From NCBI GenBank assembly GCA_003140175.1, contig PLJD01000025.1, positions 1 through 64,000 of the forward strand: a stretch of DNA of 64,000 nucleotides, in the 5' to 3' direction. Under the pieces are notes generated by a model. The model had not been told where the DNA came from. It searched no databases and saw nothing but the letters and a program-made list of their open reading frames with translations. Shown here one piece after another: positions 58,827 through 64,000 of the stretch. How positions within the stretch are numbered: position 1 is the first letter of the stretch; each line of letters begins with the position of its first letter. Both the position numbers and the translations under genes were made by a program. Source of the DNA: Actinomycetota bacterium (GTDB lineage: Bacteria; Actinomycetota; Acidimicrobiia; IMCC26256; PALSA-555).

Positions 58827-59930
58827 ATGCGCCTCGTGGAACCCGTCATCGACGCCGACGGCCACGTGCTCGAGCCGATGTCGGCGTGGGACGGCCTGGC
58901 GGCTGACCACCAGGTCCGCAGCGAGCGCGACGCCGGGGGGCTGGACCATGTCTACGTCGGGGCCCAAGAGATCGTGACCGTCTCCCTGGGTCTGCTCGGC
59001 TCGCCGGGATCTCACATGGAGGACTTCGCGCAGTCACGCACCTACGAGGAAGCCCAGCCGGGAGGGTTCGACCCCCGGGTGCGGCTCGCCGACATGGACA
59101 CCGAAGGCATCGACGCCGCGGTGCTCTACCCGTCGGTCGGGCTGAACTTCTGGGCCGTGGAGGACCCGCCCGCGGCGGTCGCCCTGGCTCGCGCGTACAA
59201 CGACTGGCTGGCCGGGTACTGCGCCGCCGACCCGAATCGCCTCTTCGGCGCCGCGATGCTGCCCTTCCAGGACCCGGAGGCATCGGTCCAGGAGCTTCGA
59301 CGCGCGCATCACGAGCTCGGGTTCCCCGCCGCGTTCGTGAGACCCAACCCGTGTCGGGGACGCGCGATCTCGCACCCGGCCTACGAGCCGGTCTGGGCCA
59401 CCGCGGACGAGCTCGGCGTCACGATCGGGATCCACGAAGGCTCGTCGAACACCATCCGCACCCTGGGCATGGATCGACCCTTCAACCCGCTGATCCTCCA
59501 TGCCGTCTCGCACGCCTTCGAGCAGATGCTGGCGTGCGCGCAGCTGATGGTGTTCGGGGTCCTCGAGCGTCACCCCGAGCTGCGTTTCGTCTTCCTCGAG
59601 GCGGGAGGCGGCTGGGCGCCCTACTGGCTCTACCGCCTCGACGAGCAGATGCACGGCTTCGGAGGCTTCTGCCCTGAGCTGCGCCGATCGCCCAGCGAAT
59701 ACTTCGCCCGCCAATGCTGGGTGAGTTTCGAGGTGGACGAGCCGACCCTGGCGGCGCTCGCCCCGTTCGTCGGCGTGGACCGCATCGTGTGGGGATCTGA
59801 CTACCCGCACCACGACGCCACCTTCCCGGGAGCGGTGAAGGCGCTCCGCGAAGTGATCGAGCCCCTGTCCACGTCCGCGCAAGCCCTGGTCCTGGGCGGG
59901 AACGCGGCGGCGCTCTACCGGCTCTCGTGA
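58827..59930 (+). CDS. Amidohydrolase family 2 protein
   Basis: This 367-residue enzyme has the metal-site entrance VIDADGHVLEP, the barrel His in VTIGIHEGSSN and the C-terminal WGSDYPHHDATFPGA. AVLYPSVGLNFWAVEDPPAA is the usual second strand. Family members hydrolyse or decarboxylate ring acids. ATG at 58827 is near a weak ribosome site. The downstream NTF2-like gene starts by GTGA overlap, so they are translated together and probably form a two-step catabolic pair. Confidence 0.9.
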   Translation: MRLVEPVIDADGHVLEPMSAWDGLAADHQVRSERDAGGLDHVYVGAQEIVTVSLGLLGSPGSHMEDFAQSRTYEEAQPGGFDPRVRLADMDTEGIDAAVLYPSVGLNFWAVEDPPAAVALARAYNDWLAGYCAADPNRLFGAAMLPFQDPEASVQELRRAHHELGFPAAFVRPNPCRGRAISHPAYEPVWATADELGVTIGIHEGSSNTIRTLGMDRPFNPLILHAVSHAFEQMLACAQLMVFGVLERHPELRFVFLEAGGGWAPYWLYRLDEQMHGFGGFCPELRRSPSEYFARQCWVSFEVDEPTLAALAPFVGVDRIVWGSDYPHHDATFPGAVKALREVIEPLSTSAQALVLGGNAAALYRLS

Positions 59931-60265
59931 GCGATCCCGCGGCGGTTGCGACCGCCTACTTCGCGGCGATCACCGCCCACGACGCCGACGCCGTCGCGGC
60001 GTGCTTCACCGCCGACGCCGAGCTGATCACCGCCGCGGGCATCTTCCGAGGCCCCGCCGAGATCGGCGACTTCTACCGCCAGAACGCCTTTCAGTTCGAG
60101 GACCTCCGCCCCACCCCCGGCCCCCTGCTCGTCGACGGCGACCGCGTCGCGGTGGAGATCGACCTCTTCATGGCGGGGGCGACCACGCCCGTCGCCGACT
60201 TCTTCACCGTCGAGGGCGATCGGATCCGCCGCCTCGTCATCTATATGGCGCCGCTCCCCCGCTAA
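59927..60265 (+). CDS. NTF2-like/SnoaL-fold protein
   Basis: The 112-residue protein has the SnoaL-type opening PAAVATAYFAAITAHDADAV, then FTADAELITAAGIFRGPAEIG and a sheet ending IRRLVIYMAPL. It is translationally coupled to the amidohydrolase at 58827, so it likely isomerises, hydrates or binds the same substrate. It resembles the TTG-start protein at 36821 in the same fold but is not a close copy. A hairpin follows the stop immediately. Confidence 0.85.
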   Translation: MSDPAAVATAYFAAITAHDADAVAACFTADAELITAAGIFRGPAEIGDFYRQNAFQFEDLRPTPGPLLVDGDRVAVEIDLFMAGATTPVADFFTVEGDRIRRLVIYMAPLPR

Positions 60266-60286
60266 CCCCTGGCCGAGCGACAGGGG
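60266..60286 (+). terminator. Hairpin directly after the NTF2-like gene
   Basis: CCCCTG (60266-60271), a 9-base loop, and CAGGGG (60281-60286) form a perfect 6-bp stem starting at the base after the stop codon. No T-run follows. It fits a U-less terminator ending the amidohydrolase/NTF2 unit. Confidence 0.4.
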
Positions 60287-60599
60287 ATGGGTTGAACCTG
60301 GTCGTCTGGGCGGTCGGGGGCCGCTCGCTCCCGGCCGGGGATTCGGGGCGAGGAACCGCTCCAGGCTGGGCGGTGCCCGACGGGGTTCGCGCGCTCCACG
60401 CGGCCGGGCTTTCCCGGTACACGGCGAGCTTCGGCGTCATCGAAGCTGACCCGAACGGAAGCCTCACCTCGCCCGCGTCGGCGGCCGGCGGCGGCAAGCG
60501 CGGCGGAACCGATCGGCGGGGAGCGATCGGTCGGGTTCGGTAGGTTCCGGGGTCGGGTGGACCTCGGAACCTCCGGGGCGGCCTGGCGCGGAGGTGGCG
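60287..60599. other. Intergenic region, no supported gene
   Basis: These 313 bases separate the NTF2-like gene from the P-loop kinase. Open frames exist on both strands but have the Arg/Pro/Ser composition of GC-rich noise. I see no promoter that stands out. Confidence 0.5.
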
Positions 60600-61145
60600 G
60601 TGTCCGATCGCGGAGCCCCGGTCGATCCCCGGCCGGTGGTGCTGGTCGGACTGATGGGCTCGGGCAAAACGACGGTGGGGCAGCGTCTGGCCGCCTCGCT
60701 CGGCCGGCGGTTCATCGACAACGACGAGGCGCTCCGCGCCGAGACCGGCCGCACGACCGCGCAGATCGCCGCCGAGGAGAGCGTCGACACGTTGCACCGT
60801 CGTGAGGCCGAGACGCTGCTCTCGGCCCTCGCGCGGCCGGGCCCGACGGTCATCGCCGCCGCCGCGTCGGTGGTGCTGAACGCCGACGTGCGCCGGCGGC
60901 TCCAACGGGACGCGGTGGTGGTCTGGCTCCAGGCGAGCGACGTCACGTTGCGGGAACGTCTCGCCGCCCCGGGGGTGCGTCCCGATCTGGGCGGGCAGCC
61001 GGCCAGCGTCGTCGCCGAGCAGCGTGAGGCTCGCGCCGCCTGGTACCGCGAGGTAGCCGACTACTCGGTCGAGACGACCGGCCGGGCGCCCGCCGACGTG
61101 GTCCGCGAGGTGGGCGCGTTCCTGCGCCACGCCCGCGACGGTTAA
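60600..61145 (+). CDS. Shikimate-kinase-like P-loop kinase
   Basis: This 181-residue NMP-kinase-fold protein has the Walker A GLMGSGKT (residues 17-24), FIDNDEALRAETGRT in the shikimate/Asp position, and a C-terminal half with WLQASDVTLRERLAAPGVRPDLGG, the lid region. It resembles shikimate kinase (AroK) and gluconate kinase, but the GGG motif that binds shikimate is AAAASVV here, so the substrate may differ. GTG at 60600 is chosen for GGAGG five bases upstream; GTG 60594 is in frame. It has no aro neighbours, so I do not call it aroK. Confidence 0.8.
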   Translation: MSDRGAPVDPRPVVLVGLMGSGKTTVGQRLAASLGRRFIDNDEALRAETGRTTAQIAAEESVDTLHRREAETLLSALARPGPTVIAAAASVVLNADVRRRLQRDAVVVWLQASDVTLRERLAAPGVRPDLGGQPASVVAEQREARAAWYREVADYSVETTGRAPADVVREVGAFLRHARDG

Positions 61146-61148
61146 GGG

Positions 61149-61778
61149 CTAGTCGGGCTCGTCGAGACCGGCCATCGCTCGGAAATCGCTCGTGGTGTTG
61201 ACGTGTGGGAACGGCTCGTCGGGCTCCGCCAGGTCGAGGGCGTTGCAGAGGGGTCTCCACCCGTCCCCGGCCCGCCACTCCACGCGCCGACCCGGCTCGA
61301 CGCTCGCCCGCACCGTGTCGTTGTGCTGTTCGTAGGCGGCCTTCGCGGCGGCCTCGTCGGCCCATTCCGGCGTGAAGCGCCGCTCGAACATCGTGTTGAC
61401 CATCTGGAGCTGGTCCCGGAACATCGGGTCGGATGGCGGCGTGCGGCGCGACACGTCGAAGATCGTCTGCTTGGCGCTTTGCCACCACCCGTCGGTGTCG
61501 CGGACCGAGAGCAGCACGATCGCGCCGGGGAACGCGCCGCTCAGCTCGGCCCAGAACGCCGCGACGGGCCAGTCGACCGCGGCTGCATAGTCAGCGAAGA
61601 ACTCGTCCCAGCGGGGCGGGTCGCCGTCGATGGCCCGCTGCCACACCTCGATGTGGTCGGGGTGTTGGAGCACCTCGATCATGTGGTAGCAGGGCCCGCC
61701 GAGGAGCTGTTCGAGCGCAAGCTTCAACGAATGCGTGCCGGTGCGTCCCAGGCCGGCACCGACGACCCGAAGCGTCAC
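61149..61778 (-). CDS. Sulfotransferase-like P-loop protein (Sulfotransfer_4 type)
   Basis: This 209-residue protein has the PAPS loop VVGAGLGRTGTHSLKLAL (residues 5-22), GGPCYHMIEVLQHPD, and FPGAIVLLSVRDTDGWWQS, which fits the small sulfotransferase-4 family. Its GTG start overlaps the stop of an antiporter fragment (GTGA), and the two are on the same strand. Function is sulfation of an unknown small molecule. Convergent with the P-loop kinase gene. Confidence 0.85.
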   Translation of the reverse strand: MTLRVVGAGLGRTGTHSLKLALEQLLGGPCYHMIEVLQHPDHIEVWQRAIDGDPPRWDEFFADYAAAVDWPVAAFWAELSGAFPGAIVLLSVRDTDGWWQSAKQTIFDVSRRTPPSDPMFRDQLQMVNTMFERRFTPEWADEAAAKAAYEQHNDTVRASVEPGRRVEWRAGDGWRPLCNALDLAEPDEPFPHVNTTSDFRAMAGLDEPD

Positions 61779-62005
61779 GTCGGCTGCTGCTGGTCGTCGG
61801 CCTGCGCCCGGGAGAGCAGGGAGAGCACGCCGACGGGGACGTCGACCCGAACCCATCCGAGCCCCGAGGGTCCGACGATGATCCCGAGCACGATCTTGAG
61901 CACCACCGGCGGGCGTCGCAGCCGCGCCACGAGGGTGACGAGGAGGGGGGCGGCCAGCGCGATCGCCGCCACCGCGAGCAGCGACACGTACGACTCGGAC
62001 GGCAC
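61775..62005 (-). pseudogene. Truncated CPA2 antiporter N-terminus
   Basis: This 76-codon frame encodes only the first two membrane helices of a Na+/H+ or K+/H+ exchanger: VSLLAVAAIALAAPLLVTLV, PPVVLKIVLGIIVGPSGLG and WVRVDVPVGVLSLLS, where the family would continue with LAFLLFLAGLE-type helices. It then breaks into QADDQQQPT and stops, sharing GTGA with the sulfotransferase. A complete exchanger has over 380 residues (699 in the one at 25690). So a deletion likely removed the rest of the gene, leaving the start joined to the sulfotransferase. It may still be transcribed. Confidence 0.65.
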
Positions 62006-62145
62006 AGGGTCCGTCTACCACGCGACGTCGACGTCGGCCACCGTGCGCCGGGCTCAGCCGAGGCGGTCGGCGGCCCAGCGCCCACCATCCCGTCGGGGTC
62101 CGCGTACAGTGACCGGGCGTCACAGCACCGAGTACGGGAGGCGGC

Positions 62146-62529
62146 ATGGACGTGCGCTCGATCGAGGATGTCGAGCCGGTCGTCGAGCACAACGGGACCG
62201 TTCCGGTCTGGTGGCTGGTCAACCCTCGGGAGATGAAAGAGATCACCGACGGCGGGTACCTCGAGCTCGCCAACGAGTTCGAGGTCAAGGGTGGCGACAT
62301 GGTGTTCCCCCACACCCATCCGACGCACGAGTTCTATTACGTGACCTCCGGGCGGGGGATCATGACGATCGACGGTGAAGACCGCCCGGTCGTGCAGGGC
62401 GATCTCGTCTACATCCCGCCCGACAAGGTGCACAGCCTCCGTCCAGTCAGCGATCATGCGCCGATCCACTGCTTTTGCTTCGCGGTCGGCGTCAAGGGCG
62501 CCGGGCCGATCGACTACACGACGCACTGA
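62146..62529 (+). CDS. Cupin-domain protein
   Basis: This 127-residue single cupin has motif 1, FPHTHPTHEFYYVTSGRG, containing the metal-binding His and Glu, and motif 2 PPDKVHSLRPVSD, in which the third His sits. It is probably a metal-dependent dioxygenase, isomerase or sensor. ATG at 62146 follows GGGAGG; TACAGT at 62105-62110 is a possible -10 box. It precedes an SRPBCC-family gene on the same strand by 65 bases, which may share its transcript. Confidence 0.88.
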   Translation: MDVRSIEDVEPVVEHNGTVPVWWLVNPREMKEITDGGYLELANEFEVKGGDMVFPHTHPTHEFYYVTSGRGIMTIDGEDRPVVQGDLVYIPPDKVHSLRPVSDHAPIHCFCFAVGVKGAGPIDYTTH

Positions 62530-62594
62530 CCGTCCGCGGCAGCCGGGCCGGACCGGGCCTCGGTGCGGGCCGACGACGCGTGCCAGGATGCGGC

Positions 62595-63074
62595 GTGCGG
62601 GAGCATCAGTACACCCTGGACCTGCCCCATTCCGCCGCTCGGCTCTGGGCCCTGTTCCAGGACTACGACCACTGGGCCGACTACGCGCCAATGGTCAAAC
62701 GCGTCGACGTCCTCTGGGCGGGCGACGAGCACCACAACGGGCGCCTGCGTCGCGTGATCTACAAGATGCCGCTGGGCCGTGAGGGTTCGGCCCTCGAGCT
62801 CGTCCATGACGTCGACCCGGGCGTGGGTTACACGTACACGATGATCAGCCGCGAGCCCGGCAACGACCAGACGGGCCGGGTGCGCCTCGAGCCGGTCGAC
62901 GCCGGCCACACCCGGATGCATTTCGAGGAGCGGTACCACCTCACCAAGGCCCCGTGGCGCTGGTTCGAAGGACCGATCTACCACTTCATCAACCGGCAGA
63001 ACGAGGCCAGCATGCGAGCCGCCTCCGACTGGCTCGACCAGCACGCCGAGTACCGCTCCGACCTCGGCACGTAA
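62595..63074 (+). CDS. SRPBCC-family (START-like) protein
   Basis: This 159-residue protein has the helix-grip fold: HQYTLDLPHSAARLWALFQDYDHWADYAP at the start (split here across two strands and a helix) and a C-terminal helix FEGPIYHFINRQNEASMRAASDWL. Such proteins bind hydrophobic ligands or act as polyketide cyclases. GTG at 62595 is the first start in the family-like region; a longer in-frame start at 62475 overlaps the cupin gene. Ligand unknown. Confidence 0.82.
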   Translation: MREHQYTLDLPHSAARLWALFQDYDHWADYAPMVKRVDVLWAGDEHHNGRLRRVIYKMPLGREGSALELVHDVDPGVGYTYTMISREPGNDQTGRVRLEPVDAGHTRMHFEERYHLTKAPWRWFEGPIYHFINRQNEASMRAASDWLDQHAEYRSDLGT

Positions 63075-63101
63075 CCGGCCCGACCGGCGGGCGCCGGACG
63101 C

Positions 63102-63830
63102 TCAGCTCGACAGGTGGGTCCCGAACCAGCTCCACACCCGCTGCCAGCCGTCGAGCGCAGCCTCGACCGAGTAGCTCGGACGATCAACCGAGAAGAAGGC
63201 GTGCCCGGCGTCGGGATAGCTGTGGAACTCGAACGTCTTGTGGTGAGCGCCGAGCGCCTCCTCGATGATGGCGACGTGGGCCGGTGACGGGTTGCGGTCC
63301 TGGCCGCCGAAGAGCCCGAGCAGCGGGCACGACAACCCCGGGGTGAGGTCGATCGGCGCGACCGGCTGACGTTCGGTGAGCTCGTCGGGCGCAGCGACGA
63401 CGCGACCCCCGTAGCAGTCGACCGCGGCATCGAGCGGGAGCTGACACGCCACGACGTAAGCCTGGCGACCACCCGAGCAGTAGCCGATCACCCCCACCTT
63501 TCCGTTGCCGGTGACCAGAGAGCGAAGCTGATGCGCGGCCCCGGCGACGTCGCCGACGCAGCGCTCGTCGGGCACGCCGCCCGCCGCCCGGACCGCGGCG
63601 GCCGCGTCGTGCGGTTCGGCGTCTGGTCCCTCGCGGTAGTGCAGGTTCGGGCAGAGGGCCGCGTAGCCGTTCACGGCGAAGGTGCGCGTGATCTCCTTCG
63701 TCGAGGCGTCGTAGCCCGGCATGTGGTGGATCACCACGACCCCGGGATACGGCCCGTCGCCGAGCGGCCGCGCCAGATAGCCGGGGATCTCGTCACCCCC
63801 GTGGCCCTCGAATCGGATCGTCTCCGCCAT
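63102..63830 (-). CDS. Dienelactone hydrolase-family protein
   Basis: This 242-residue alpha/beta hydrolase has VVVIHHMPGYDAST in the oxyanion region and the nucleophile Cys in GYCSGGRQAYV, the hallmark of dienelactone hydrolase (Cys instead of Ser). Asp in FGGQDRNPSP and His in YPDAGHAFF complete the triad. It hydrolyses dienelactone or related esters in aromatic ring degradation. ATG at 63830 is preferred. The remaining 170 bases to the window end show no gene. Confidence 0.9.
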   Translation of the reverse strand: MAETIRFEGHGGDEIPGYLARPLGDGPYPGVVVIHHMPGYDASTKEITRTFAVNGYAALCPNLHYREGPDAEPHDAAAAVRAAGGVPDERCVGDVAGAAHQLRSLVTGNGKVGVIGYCSGGRQAYVVACQLPLDAAVDCYGGRVVAAPDELTERQPVAPIDLTPGLSCPLLGLFGGQDRNPSPAHVAIIEEALGAHHKTFEFHSYPDAGHAFFSVDRPSYSVEAALDGWQRVWSWFGTHLSS

Positions 63831-64000
63831 GATCCCGTCGTACACAGCACCCCTTCCGACACGCCCGGCGGTCCGGGCCTTCGACGATACGGGCCGGCGC
63901 CGGGGAGTGGCCGAACCGGCCGGAGAGCCGGCATTCCCGGCCGGTTCGGCGGAGTCGGGCGCCCCCGCTGCCCCATCCACCCCGCCGAGCGGTCAGAATG

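Noticed and set aside
60287-60599. Possible structural RNA in the gap before the P-loop kinase gene
   Set aside because: No conserved RNase P, tmRNA, SRP or tRNA signature could be found in the GC-rich sequence.
1-64000. tRNA, rRNA, CRISPR or prophage elements
   Set aside because: No T-loop-type GGTTCGA context with acceptor pairing, no regularly spaced repeats and no phage structural genes were seen by eye.

Overview
The window is very GC-rich DNA with dense, short-spaced genes, many GTG starts, 4-base ATGA/GTGA gene overlaps and several apparently leaderless promoters. Gene content (F420-dependent LLM oxidoreductase, family III CoA-transferase, many amidohydrolase-2 proteins, an ECF transporter with a fused membrane/double-ATPase protein, PknB-type kinases, FHA and DUF2510 proteins) points to an actinobacterium. 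An uncultured soil-type Acidimicrobiia is my best guess; this is inference, as no rRNA or marker gene is present. No tRNA, rRNA, CRISPR array, prophage or replication origin was seen.

Layout. 0-1.5 kb: the 3' part of a TnpB gene abuts a TauD-type dioxygenase gene with several frame lesions. 1.5-7.8 kb: a catabolic block (ThDP lyase/decarboxylase, a small unknown protein, an SDR, a solute-binding protein, a TetR regulator with a palindromic operator candidate, and a family III CoA-transferase). 7.8-15.2 kb: scattered hydrolases and oxidoreductases. 15.4-18.3 kb: an ECF transporter core. 18.3-22.3 kb: alcohol dehydrogenase, VOC protein, sulfotransferase and an NlpC/P60 cell-wall hydrolase.

22.6-33.7 kb is a signalling island: an FHA-adenylate cyclase, two paralogous membrane Ser/Thr kinases with unrelated ectodomains, a cation/proton antiporter, and a tight operon of flavoprotein, four-helix membrane protein, soluble kinase and FHA protein. 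33.8-45.9 kb holds metabolic and envelope genes. Among them, at 37.8-38.9 kb, is a thioredoxin-fold gene whose predicted redox-active codon is an in-frame TGA followed by a hairpin that fits a bacterial SECIS element. This is a candidate selenoprotein and the most interesting item in the window.

46-50.6 kb carries a third membrane kinase, a DAO-type flavoenzyme, an SGNH hydrolase and a PAP2 phosphatase. 50.8-64 kb is mostly catabolic and housekeeping genes: TetR-sulfatase pair, DUF1330, quinone reductases, gpmA, SDR, amidohydrolase with an NTF2-like partner, a shikimate-kinase-like P-loop protein, a sulfotransferase overlapping a truncated antiporter remnant, cupin, SRPBCC and dienelactone hydrolase.

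Four amidohydrolase-2 proteins, four MDR/SDR reductases, three NTF2-like proteins and two sulfotransferases suggest broad degradation of organic acids, aromatics or sulfated compounds; no complete named pathway can be assembled from this window alone.
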